Positions 1 through 5,864 of a DNA stretch of 5,864 nucleotides are shown piece after piece. The notes beneath the pieces are model-generated. The model searched no databases. It had not been told where the DNA came from and worked only from the letters and a program-made list of their open reading frames with translations. The DNA is taken from assembly GCA_003450125.1 (NCBI GenBank), contig DMFR01000170.1, positions 10,221-16,084 on the forward strand, given 5' to 3'. The first letter of the stretch is position 1. Each line of letters begins with the position of its first letter. The DNA comes from Prolixibacteraceae bacterium. Lineage in GTDB: Bacteria; Bacteroidota; Bacteroidia; Bacteroidales; Prolixibacteraceae. Both the position numbers and the translations under genes were made by a program.

Positions 1-1541
1 TGCTCATTCACCTTATTTTGTATTTCCTGCAGGATTTCTTCAACGTGCTCATTTAAAAATGAAACTGCTTCAGTTTTGAGGTGCTGATATTTCTTTTCCA
101 GTTCTTCCATGTTCAGGTGTACCAAAGCAACCAAGCGTCCTTTTTGTTGCACAACCAATGATTCCAGGACATATTCCATGCGGTTGATCACCGATTCTAT
201 TTCTTCCGGATAGATGTTTTCGCCACTTGCCCCAACTATCATGTTTTTGATCCTGCCCTTGATGTATAGATTACCGCCTTGATCGAAGTAACCCCGATCA
301 CCTGTTTTGAGCCATCCGTCTTCGGTGAATGCTTCTTTTGTCATTACCGGTTCCTTGTAGTATCCCAGCATAATGTTATCCCCCTGGGCCTGAATTTCAC
401 CCTGTCCCGATTCCTTGTCAGCATGGGCGATGCGTAATCTTACTCCAGGCATTGCCGGACCGGTGGAAAGAAATTTGGTATGGCCCACTCCTGCGCCTGC
501 AAGCAACGGCGCCGACTCGGTCATCCCGTATCCAATGGCCAGCGGGAATCCTGCTTCCAGGAGGAACTTTTCTACATTGTCATCCAGTTTTGACCCTCCA
601 ATGCCAAAGAACTTCAGCTGACCGCCAAAGGTCTCATAGAGTTTTTTACCTGCCGCCTTGTTGAGTATTTTCCTGAACAGGGGAACTTTGTACAAAATCC
701 GGGTTGTAAATCTCCGATTGATTTGGGGCAATATTCTGGTTTTGTAAATCTTTTCAATAATAAGAGGCACAATGAGCATGATCGTTGGCCGAACCTGCTT
801 CAAGGCAGCCAGCAGCACAGGAGCCACCGGAGGTTTTCGGAGGTAATGTACGGAGGCCCCATACTTGATAGGAAAAATCAGTACCAGGGTGTTTTCGAAA
901 GTATGAGATAGCGGAAGAATAGAAAGAAAACGATCGGTGGGGACAATATTTTGGATCATCCAGCATTGCTGCGCTGTCCAGACAATATTTTTATGGCTCA
1001 GCATGACTCCCTTTGATTTGCCTGTAGTGCCTGAGGTGTAAATAATGGTGGCCAAATCCTGCTCATCAATTTTCGCATATTCAAACTGCGATTCGTCCAT
1101 CTTTTCCCATACCGGACGGATGGAATCTGATAGTGGAATGAAATCTTCTATGAGGATCACAATTCCTCCTTCGCCAGGTTCCAGTTTGCTGCGTAATGAT
1201 TCTGAAACAAATATTGCACTCACCTGGGCATGATCTAGGATGTTCTTTATTTCATGGGGATGAAAGTCAGGAAGAATGGGAACAACAACCGCACCTATAA
1301 TGGTGACGGCGAAAAATGCAATGCCCCATTGGGGCATATTCAGGCTAAGAATAGCTACCCGGTCTCCCCTTTTAATCCCAAGGGCCTGAAGTTGAAGCGC
1401 CGCCCTCTTAACCTCTACTTCCAATTGAGCATAGGTCCTGGTGTCTTCTTCCCCGGCAAATACCAATGATTGATTATTGGCAAAGTCTTTGAAACTGGCC
1501 TGCAACATGGAGGTAATAGTCAAGAATTCCAATTTTCCCAT
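1..1541 (-). CDS. AMP-forming long-chain acyl-CoA synthetase (AMP-binding enzyme), C-terminus cut by window edge
   Basis: This is a class I adenylate-forming enzyme that most likely activates a fatty acid with ATP to an acyl-adenylate and then forms the CoA thioester. I translated it from an ATG at 1541 (MGKLEFLTIT) and the frame stays open for 513 codons to the window edge, so the stop is missing. Core motifs appear in order: P-loop YTSGTTGKSKG at residues 168-178, LPLSHTFE at 209-216, GYGMTES at 337-343, TGD at 413-415, and the hinge region with GRIKNMIV near 429-436 followed by GENIYPEEIE. The AMP-contacting Asp415 and Arg430 are present. The C-terminal catalytic lysine of the family lies beyond the window. 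The motif spacing resembles the FAA1-like long-chain group (COG1022) more than acetyl-CoA synthetase, but chain length is inferred. It is transcribed divergently from the HD-domain gene. No signal peptide or membrane segment is evident. Confidence 0.93.
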   Translation of the reverse strand, partial: MGKLEFLTITSMLQASFKDFANNQSLVFAGEEDTRTYAQLEVEVKRAALQLQALGIKRGDRVAILSLNMPQWGIAFFAVTIIGAVVVPILPDFHPHEIKNILDHAQVSAIFVSESLRSKLEPGEGGIVILIEDFIPLSDSIRPVWEKMDESQFEYAKIDEQDLATIIYTSGTTGKSKGVMLSHKNIVWTAQQCWMIQNIVPTDRFLSILPLSHTFENTLVLIFPIKYGASVHYLRKPPVAPVLLAALKQVRPTIMLIVPLIIEKIYKTRILPQINRRFTTRILYKVPLFRKILNKAAGKKLYETFGGQLKFFGIGGSKLDDNVEKFLLEAGFPLAIGYGMTESAPLLAGAGVGHTKFLSTGPAMPGVRLRIAHADKESGQGEIQAQGDNIMLGYYKEPVMTKEAFTEDGWLKTGDRGYFDQGGNLYIKGRIKNMIVGASGENIYPEEIESVINRMEYVLESLVVQQKGRLVALVHLNMEELEKKYQHLKTEAVSFLNEHVEEILQEIQNKVNE

Positions 1542-1859
1542 AAATGCTCTTTAAATAATTAATGGTCATTTTTTTCAGAATAAAACAAAGGAAAGATAAA
1601 AAATATTTCCGTGAGGTTAATTTTTATTAACGGCTATTAAATATTTAAAGCCTCCCGGTATTTGTCTTCCGATATTTTAATTTCAGGGTGTCGAAATAGC
1701 GTTTTTATTGTTTTATTAATCTTCTGTATAAAATAAGCCGAGCAATTTAGAAACGCTTTATAGTCCATAAATTGAGGTTTAGTACAGGGCCAGCGAAATC
1801 TGAAATAATGATAAATTATAGTTGTAAAATATCCTTTAAAGATATAAATTTGGAAGTAA
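1542..1859. other. Divergent intergenic region, AT-rich
   Basis: This 318-bp gap separates the divergent acyl-CoA synthetase and HD-domain genes. I see no coding region or RNA gene in it. It contains an AT-only 12-bp perfect palindrome at 1637-1648 (TTAAATATTTAA), which could be chance in such AT-rich DNA. The plus-strand promoter match lies at its right end. For the leftward gene I found only a weak -7-like box (TTCCTTTG, minus strand, 1586-1593) with no fitting upstream TTG. Confidence 0.6.
1822..1852 (+). promoter_or_regulatory. Bacteroidota-type promoter (-33 TTG / -7 TAAATTTG) for the HD-VOC pair
   Basis: TAAATTTG at 1845-1852 matches the Bacteroidota -7 consensus TAnnTTTG exactly, and TTG at 1822-1824 lies 20 bp upstream, inside the usual 19-21 bp spacing. 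Transcription would then begin around 1857-1860, almost on the ATG at 1860, implying a leaderless or nearly leaderless mRNA. The consensus is established for the phylum; its use here is inferred. Confidence 0.5.
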
Positions 1860-2510
1860 ATGAACAGACCTCAAATCATAGAAAAAACAGCTGCTTTTAT
1901 AGCCCATGAATTTGCCTGGGAAGGGAGTGGTCATGATTGGTTTCATGTTGACCGTGTACGTCGTTTATCGCTACACATTGGACAAGTCGAAGGTAGTGAA
2001 CCATTTATTACAGAAATGGCTGCTTTGTTGCATGATCTTGACGACTGGAAAATAACCGGAGATCAATCCCATCTCCCGCTAAAAGCAAAGAAGTGGCTCC
2101 TGGAGATGGAAGTGGAGGCTGATGTTTCTGCTGCAATTTTACATGTAATTGAGGATGTTTCTTACCAGGGAGCAGGTATAGAAACCCCTGTCAGGTCAGT
2201 TGAAGGGGCTGTTGTTCAGGATGCAGACCGGCTGGATGCCATTGGGGCTATCGGCATAGCACGTACATTTGCCTATGGGGGAAATAAAAACAGGCTTATC
2301 TACGATCCTGCGATTGCACCTGTTTTGCATACTGACTTTCAGTCGTATAAAAATAGTACTGCTCCCACGGTCAACCATTTTTATGAAAAACTGTTGCTGT
2401 TAAAGAACCGAATGAATACGCTTACGGCCAAATCAATGGCAGAACAAAGGCACGGGTTTATGGAAATTTACCTGGAGCAGTTTTTTAATGAATGGGAAGC
2501 TAAAATTTGA
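1860..2510 (+). CDS. HD-domain metal-dependent phosphohydrolase (YedJ/YpgQ-like)
   Basis: This 216-residue protein is a cytosolic HD-superfamily hydrolase of the single-domain YedJ/YpgQ type. The signature is complete: HDWFHVDRV at 25-33 (first metal ligand probably His29), HDLDD at 58-62 with the paired His58-Asp59, and QDADRLDAIGAIGIART at 120-136 with Asp121 as the likely last ligand. The later FAYGG and the C-terminal helical part also fit, and the length is typical. B. subtilis YpgQ has been reported as a metal-dependent nucleotide pyrophosphohydrolase; the substrate here is not known. The ATG at 1860 is favoured because the family's N-terminal helix (here IIEKTAAFIAHEF) starts directly after it and no later Met would retain the HDWFH motif. 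No Shine-Dalgarno sequence is visible. The stop lies about 22 bp before the VOC gene, suggesting co-transcription. Confidence 0.9.
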   Translation: MNRPQIIEKTAAFIAHEFAWEGSGHDWFHVDRVRRLSLHIGQVEGSEPFITEMAALLHDLDDWKITGDQSHLPLKAKKWLLEMEVEADVSAAILHVIEDVSYQGAGIETPVRSVEGAVVQDADRLDAIGAIGIARTFAYGGNKNRLIYDPAIAPVLHTDFQSYKNSTAPTVNHFYEKLLLLKNRMNTLTAKSMAEQRHGFMEIYLEQFFNEWEAKI

Positions 2511-2532
2511 TAAACAACTTACAATTATCCCG

Positions 2533-2925
2533 ATGATGAAAATTGAACACATTGCCATTTGGACACGCGATCTGGAAGGAATGCGTAATTTCTATACCCA
2601 TTATTTTGATGCCGTGTCTGGTTCCGGTTATTACAACCATTCCAAGGAATTCAGGTCCTATTTCCTTACCTTCGCTGGGGAATGCCGTATCGAACTGATG
2701 GAAATGCCTGCCGTTTCTGCCAATAAGAATGACTACCACAAACACACTTCAGGCATTGCTCATTTTTCCTTTAAGGTGGGTACCCGGGAAAGGGTAGATC
2801 AAATCACTGACCTTTTAAGGGAGGATGGATTCGAAATAATAAGCCCGGGAAGAATGACAGGTGACGGTTACTATGAGAGTGCCGTTTTTGATCCTGAAAA
2901 GAACCGCATAGAAATTATGGCATAG
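2533..2925 (+). CDS. VOC family protein (glyoxalase I / bleomycin-resistance fold)
   Basis: This small vicinal-oxygen-chelate protein has 130 residues from the first of two adjacent ATGs (2533, 2536). Numbered from the second ATG, the two beta-alpha-beta-beta-beta modules carry all four expected metal ligands: His5 (KIEHIAIW), Glu53 (CRIELME), His76 (GIAHFSF) and Glu126 (NRIEIMA). An active metal centre is therefore plausible. Its relatives include lactoylglutathione lyase-like enzymes, methylmalonyl-CoA epimerase and resistance proteins; sequence alone does not decide, although short glyoxalase-like proteins are the nearest match. A longer frame opens at an ATG at 2488, but it would overlap the HD gene by 23 bp and add 15 residues before the usual family start KIEHIAI, so I reject it. 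It is probably the second gene of an operon with the HD protein and ends before a large inverted repeat. Confidence 0.88.
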   Translation: MMKIEHIAIWTRDLEGMRNFYTHYFDAVSGSGYYNHSKEFRSYFLTFAGECRIELMEMPAVSANKNDYHKHTSGIAHFSFKVGTRERVDQITDLLREDGFEIISPGRMTGDGYYESAVFDPEKNRIEIMA

Positions 2926-2971
2926 GAATTTAGTTCCAGGTTCAAGTTTCAATGCACTTAGAAATTCTAAT

Positions 2972-3110
2972 TTTGCCACAAAGCCACTAAGGCACAAAAG
3001 AATTCACCACAGATTACACAGATAAATACAGATTGAATAATAATAATAATCTGTGTTTATCTGTGTAATCTGTGGTGAATTACTTTGTGTCTTAGTGGCT
3101 TTGTGGTAAA
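2972..3110. repeat. Large imperfect inverted repeat (63-bp arms, 13-nt loop) between convergent genes
   Basis: Positions 2972-3034 pair with 3048-3110 at 58 of 63 positions, including an uninterrupted 26-bp block (3001-3026 with 3056-3081). The loop 3035-3047 is an AAT-type triplet run. Three of the five mismatches (2975/3107, 2992/3090, 3027/3055) are G-T and would be G-U wobbles in the plus-strand RNA; the other two are 2999/3083 and 3000/3082. Arm wording such as CCACAGATTACACAGAT and CACAAAGCCACTAAG resembles dispersed intergenic repeats I recall from Bacteroidota and other environmental genomes. Lying between the ends of two convergent genes, it could stop transcription from both sides, but it has no T-tract like a classical intrinsic terminator. 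Confidence 0.9.
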
Positions 3111-3145
3111 TCGACTACTGGATACTGATCACTTTCTTTAGCTGT

Positions 3146-3718
3146 TCATTTTTGTGCAAAGTAATTTTCTGCCGCATAACTCAGTTGCCCGTACCATTCC
3201 TCTCCATATTTGCGGATCAATGGCTCTTTCAAAAACACATACAGGGGTAATTTTTCACTCTTACCACATTGACGACCCGGTTTGCAGATATCGATTTGCT
3301 GGTAGTTGACGGCATCGAATCGTTTGTATTCTGTAATGCGGATAGGAAACAGATGGCAGGAAACAGGTTTGCGGAATTTGGTTTTACCCTCCAGATAGGC
3401 TTTTTCAATGCCACATTTCAAAATGCCTTTTTCTTCGTAGGTATAGACACATTGCTGGTTTTCAACCAGCGGAGTCACAAGGTCTCCTTCGAAATCGATC
3501 ACTGCAAAACCCTGTGCCTTGATCTCGGCCTGATGCGCTTCTGAGATATAAGCCTGAACTTCAGGGTAGGCTTCTTCAATGGCTTTTGCTTCTTCCACCG
3601 TAACGGGAGCTCCCGAGTCACCTTCAACACAACATGCTCCTTTGCATTTTAATAAATCACAAAGGAATTGTTTCTCTAAAATATCAAGGCTGACAATGGT
3701 ACGTCCAATTTCAAGCAT
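3146..3718 (-). CDS. DUF3109 family cysteine-rich protein (putative metal or Fe-S cluster binding)
   Basis: This 190-residue protein matches my memory of the Bacteroidota family DUF3109: an opening MLEIGRTIVSLDILE, then Cys20, Cys25, Cys29 and Cys30 in LCDLLKCKGACCVEGDSGAP, then GDLVTPLVENQQC (Cys90), LKCGIEKAY (Cys102), SCHLFPIRITEY (Cys121), DICKPG (Cys145) and Cys151, ending in LIRKYGEEWYGQL. The cysteine-cluster arrangement recalls YkgJ-type zinc- or iron-binding proteins, so metal binding is likely, but no biochemical role is known to me. A longer frame starts at 3748, but its ten extra residues are encoded by the adjacent heptamer repeat, and the family start matches the ATG at 3718. 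No signal peptide or membrane segment is visible. It lies 102 bp downstream of gpmI on the same strand; read-through from gpmI is possible but the gap is filled by an inverted repeat. Confidence 0.87.
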   Translation of the reverse strand: MLEIGRTIVSLDILEKQFLCDLLKCKGACCVEGDSGAPVTVEEAKAIEEAYPEVQAYISEAHQAEIKAQGFAVIDFEGDLVTPLVENQQCVYTYEEKGILKCGIEKAYLEGKTKFRKPVSCHLFPIRITEYKRFDAVNYQQIDICKPGRQCGKSEKLPLYVFLKEPLIRKYGEEWYGQLSYAAENYFAQK

Positions 3719-3726
3719 ACAGGAAT

Positions 3727-3817
3727 AAGTTTCAAGTTTCAAGTTCAAAGTTTAAAGTTCAACGTTGCATTCCGATCTGAACGTAACTTTAAACTTTAAA
3801 CATTGAACTTTCAACTG
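3727..3817. repeat. Heptamer tandem repeats arranged as an inverted repeat between gpmI and the DUF3109 gene
   Basis: The left side is five consecutive 7-bp units of the form AAGTTYM (3727-3733, 3734-3740, 3741-3747, 3748-3754, 3755-3761). The right side is the reverse-complement type, units of the form AACWTTN from 3785 to 3812 and a partial unit to 3817. Segment 3741-3759 pairs with 3792-3810 at 18 of 19 positions. An alternative register pairs 3747-3759 with 3785-3797 (13 bp perfect) and 3762-3766 with 3780-3784. A transcript from gpmI would fold here into a hairpin that could end or attenuate transcription before the DUF3109 gene; there is no U-tract, so the role is inferred. Confidence 0.8.
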
Positions 3818-3820
3818 TTT

Positions 3821-5353
3821 TTATTTTTCAATTAACACGTTTCCAGTCATTTCCGGCGGTATCTCCAAGCCCATGATGGAAAGCAGGGTAGGAGCCACAT
3901 CAGCCAGGATGCCGTTTTTGATCCTTGCATTTTTGTTTTCTGATACGTAGATGCAGGGAACCGGATTCAGAGAATGGGCTGTGTTGGCCGATCCGTCAGG
4001 GTTGATCGCGTTGTCGGCATTTCCATGATCGGCAATAATGATGATTTCATAACCGCCTTTCAAAGCAGCTTCAACGACTGCTTTTGTACAACTGTCAACC
4101 GCTGAAATTGCTTTCACGATGGCTTCATAAACGCCCGTGTGTCCAACCATATCGCCGTTGGCAAAATTCAGGCAAACAAAATCTGCTGACTGATTGAGCA
4201 ATTCAGGGACGATCAGGTCGCGTACCATTGGAGCCGACATTTCGGGTTGTAAATCGTAGGTTGGAACCTTGGGTGAGGGAGCCAGCAATCTTTTTTCCCC
4301 TTTAAATTCTTCTTCGCGGCCACCACTGAAAAAGAAGGTGACATGGGCATATTTCTCTGTTTCTGCAATGCGGATTTGTTTCAGTCCTGCTTTTGAAACA
4401 ATTTCACCCATCGTATTATTCAGGTTCGGCTTGTCGAAAATGACGTTGATATTTTTGAAGTCGGCTTTATAGTTGGTCATCGTGTACCACTGCAAAGGCA
4501 TGGTCTTCATTCCAAACTCGGGAAGATCCTGCTGTGTAAAGGCGATGGTGGTCTGGCGAAGACGGTCGGTTCTGAAATTAAAACAGATCACCACATCATT
4601 TTCCTGAATGGTTGCCAGCGGTTTGCCGTTTTCATCCACCATTACAATGGGTTTCATGAATTCATCGGTCACCCCGGCATCGTATGATTCCTTAACTGTT
4701 TTCAGCAGGTCTGTCGAGGGGGTCCCTTTTCCTTGGGTATATAAATCGTAAGCCAGTTTAAAACGGTCGTAATTTTTATCCCTATCCATTCCAAAATAGC
4801 GGCCAATCAAGGAAGCAAATTTACCGTTGGTCCCTTGAAGGTTTTTAAGATCCTCTTCCAGGAATCCCAGTCCAGAGCGCGGATCGGTGTCGCGGCCATC
4901 TGTCAGGCCGTGAATAAAGGTGTTTTTTAAGCCCATATCCGTACCGATCTGGCAAAGGGCAATCATGTGTGCACTTAAGGCATGGACCCCGCCAGGGCCA
5001 ATTAAACCGATCAGGTGAACGTTTTTATTGTTTTCCTTTGCATAAGTAAACGCTTTGACGATCTGGGGCTCTTTCCAAAGCGATTTGTCGCGGATCGACT
5101 TTGTAATCTTAACCATGTCCTGGTACATCACCCGGCCGGCGCCAATGTTCAGGTGCCCTACTTCGGAGTTGCCCATTTGTCCATCGGGTAAACCCACATT
5201 TTCGCCACTGGTAAGCAGTTGTGAATGGGGATAATTGGCATTTAGGTAATCCATGAAAGGGGTTGGTGCTGTTGCAATTACGTCTCTTTCCGAACCATCG
5301 CCGATTCCCCAGCCATCGAGGATCATTAAAAGTGCTTTTTTATAGTTTGCCAT
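3821..5353 (-). CDS. gpmI: 2,3-bisphosphoglycerate-independent phosphoglycerate mutase
   Basis: GpmI interconverts 3-phosphoglycerate and 2-phosphoglycerate in glycolysis and gluconeogenesis through a phosphoserine intermediate, using two Mn(2+) ions in the cytosol. The 510-residue length is typical. The alkaline-phosphatase-like part supplies metal ligands at Asp13 (ILDGWG), the nucleophile Ser63 (GQMGNSEVGHLN), Asp401 and His405 (NGDMVGHTG), Asp442 and His443 (ADHGNADN) and His460 (TAHSLNPVP). The inserted phosphotransferase domain has HGLTDGRDTDP at 148-158, RYFGMDRD at 185-192 and FNFRTDR at 258-264, followed by EKYAHVTFFFSGG at 333-345. All key residues are present, so the enzyme should be active. 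The start ATG at 5353 fits the short N-terminal MANYKKALLMILDG. A promoter-like box lies 39 bp upstream. The DUF3109 gene follows in the same direction. Confidence 0.98.
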   Translation of the reverse strand: MANYKKALLMILDGWGIGDGSERDVIATAPTPFMDYLNANYPHSQLLTSGENVGLPDGQMGNSEVGHLNIGAGRVMYQDMVKITKSIRDKSLWKEPQIVKAFTYAKENNKNVHLIGLIGPGGVHALSAHMIALCQIGTDMGLKNTFIHGLTDGRDTDPRSGLGFLEEDLKNLQGTNGKFASLIGRYFGMDRDKNYDRFKLAYDLYTQGKGTPSTDLLKTVKESYDAGVTDEFMKPIVMVDENGKPLATIQENDVVICFNFRTDRLRQTTIAFTQQDLPEFGMKTMPLQWYTMTNYKADFKNINVIFDKPNLNNTMGEIVSKAGLKQIRIAETEKYAHVTFFFSGGREEEFKGEKRLLAPSPKVPTYDLQPEMSAPMVRDLIVPELLNQSADFVCLNFANGDMVGHTGVYEAIVKAISAVDSCTKAVVEAALKGGYEIIIIADHGNADNAINPDGSANTAHSLNPVPCIYVSENKNARIKNGILADVAPTLLSIMGLEIPPEMTGNVLIEK

Positions 5354-5391
5354 AACTTAAATCCAATTTAAATAATAAACCATTTGAGACG

Positions 5392-5399
5392 CAAAAGTA
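5392..5399 (-). promoter_or_regulatory. Probable -7 box of the gpmI promoter (TACTTTTG)
   Basis: On the minus strand TACTTTTG matches the Bacteroidota -7 consensus TAnnTTTG exactly and is followed by the often-seen C. Transcription would start near 5386, giving a leader of about 33 nt before the gpmI ATG at 5353. No clear TTG occurs at the expected -33 spacing, so the assignment rests on the -7 box and position alone. Confidence 0.5.
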
Positions 5400-5568
5400 T
5401 CTTTTTTTCAACAGGTTTTTAAATAAAGCTGAGGCTCATTGAGTTGAATTAACAATTCCGTATAGATGGGACAAATAAAACACCCCTGGCCTTATTCATA
5501 GAACATTCAAATGAAGGCCTTTGTTTCTCAACTGAAAAGAATACAAGCTTAAATTAGAATTGGTAGTG
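5400..5568. other. Non-coding stretch upstream of gpmI
   Basis: I see no supportable gene, RNA gene or strong structure here. Two very short frames exist (ATG at 5466, 11 codons; ATG at 5511, 13 codons), both without a recognisable start signal. A weak 6-bp stem GGCCTT/AAGGCC (5488-5493 with 5514-5519) surrounds a 20-nt loop and is probably chance. Confidence 0.5.
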
Positions 5569-5571
5569 TTG

Positions 5572-5676
5572 TGTCTCAGCTAAAATGGCACGTTCGGCTT
5601 CTGGCTATTGGCTTCTGGCTACTGTCTTTTTGCTGCTAGCCAGCAGCCGAACGGCCATTTTAGCTGGGATGCGACA
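5572..5676. repeat. MITE-like imperfect inverted repeat, about 105 bp
   Basis: The arms pair as 5577-5589 with 5654-5666 (13 bp), then, after a bulged A at 5590, 5591-5599 with 5645-5653 (9 bp), a mismatch at 5600/5644, and 5601-5607 with 5637-5643 (7 bp): 29 pairs around a 29-nt loop. TGTC at 5572-5575 and GACA at 5673-5676 extend the symmetry outward but with unequal spacers. Inside, GGCTTCTGGCTA is tandemly repeated with a 14-bp period (5596-5609 and 5610-5623). It carries no coding sequence. A small non-autonomous element or remnant of insertion-sequence ends is possible, yet I see no convincing target-site duplication. Confidence 0.7.
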
Positions 5677-5738
5677 TTAGTTGATCGATCCCTAAGCCTG
5701 AAGGTGCAATAATAGCTGTATAGCATTGCTTAACGTTA

Positions 5739-5864
5739 TTCGAAAATTATTCGAAAGTTATTCGAAGCCTATTCGTAGATTGTTCGAATACCTTCGAACT
5801 ACCTTCGAACTACCTTCGAACTACCTTCGAACTACCTTCGAATAACCTTCGAATAACCTTCGAA
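5739..5864. repeat. Tandem array of TTCGAA palindromes with 11-bp period, continuing past the window end
   Basis: Twelve copies begin at 5739, 5750, 5761, 5772, 5783, 5793, 5804, 5815, 5826, 5837, 5848 and 5859. Every step is 11 bp except one of 10 bp (5783 to 5793). Eleven copies are exactly TTCGAA and one (5772) is TTCGTA. The 5-bp spacers change along the array: AATTA, AGTTA, GCCTA, GATTG, then TACC (4 bp), CTACC four times, then TAACC twice. The array ends with the window and probably continues. The period is not a multiple of three, so it does not look like coding DNA. Confidence 0.95.

Noticed and set aside
415..664. Plus-strand frames opposite the acyl-CoA synthetase
   Set aside because: The opposite strand carries continuous adenylation-domain motifs over the same bases; these short frames resemble nothing.
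1586..1593. Promoter for the leftward acyl-CoA synthetase gene
   Set aside because: The box TTCCTTTG misses the conserved TA and has no TTG at the right spacing.
2488..2532. Upstream ATG for the VOC gene overlapping the HD gene
   Set aside because: The extra 15 residues have no counterpart in the VOC fold, which starts at KIEHIAI right after the double ATG at 2533/2536.
3269..3544. 91-codon plus-strand frame inside the DUF3109 gene
   Set aside because: It is antisense to a well-supported gene and shows no family resemblance; it is a shadow frame.
3719..3748. N-terminal extension of the DUF3109 protein from an ATG at 3748
   Set aside because: The ten extra residues are encoded by the heptamer repeat, and the usual family start coincides with the ATG at 3718.
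5466..5552. Two tiny frames of 11 and 13 codons upstream of gpmI, considered as leader peptides
   Set aside because: They lie on the strand opposite gpmI, lack start signals and have no recognisable sequence.
5739..5864. CRISPR array interpretation of the 11-bp repeats
   Set aside because: Repeat units and spacers are far too short, spacers are not unique, and there is no cas gene in the window.

Overview
The window looks like chromosomal DNA of a Bacteroidota member, probably Bacteroidales or a relative. The grounds are a DUF3109 protein (a family I know mainly from Bacteroidota), promoter-like boxes of the Bacteroidota form TAnnTTTG, little sign of Shine-Dalgarno sites, moderate GC with AT-rich gaps, and intergenic repeat types common in that phylum. 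No rRNA, tRNA, CRISPR array, transposase or phage gene was recognised.

Layout. 1-1541 (minus) is the N-terminal 513 residues of an AMP-forming acyl-CoA synthetase cut by the window edge. 1542-1859 is the divergent gap, with a good promoter match directly against the next gene. 1860-2510 (plus) is an HD-domain phosphohydrolase, followed after about 22 bp by a VOC/glyoxalase-fold protein (2533-2925); these two probably form a small operon. 2926-3145 separates convergent genes and is filled mostly by a 63-bp-arm inverted repeat. 3146-3718 (minus) is a cysteine-rich DUF3109 protein. It lies downstream of gpmI (3821-5353, minus), the cofactor-independent phosphoglycerate mutase of glycolysis, across a 102-bp gap made of heptamer repeats arranged as an inverted repeat. 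5354-5864 has no supportable gene: it holds the gpmI promoter region, a MITE-like imperfect hairpin, and a tandem array of TTCGAA palindromes at 11-bp spacing that runs off the window end.

How the parts fit. The proteins are mostly housekeeping: fatty-acid activation, central glycolysis, and two small metal-dependent enzymes whose substrates cannot be read from sequence. No new multi-gene system is evident. The notable signal is non-coding: each of three gene boundaries carries a different structured repeat, and the helically phased TTCGAA array is the most unusual of them.
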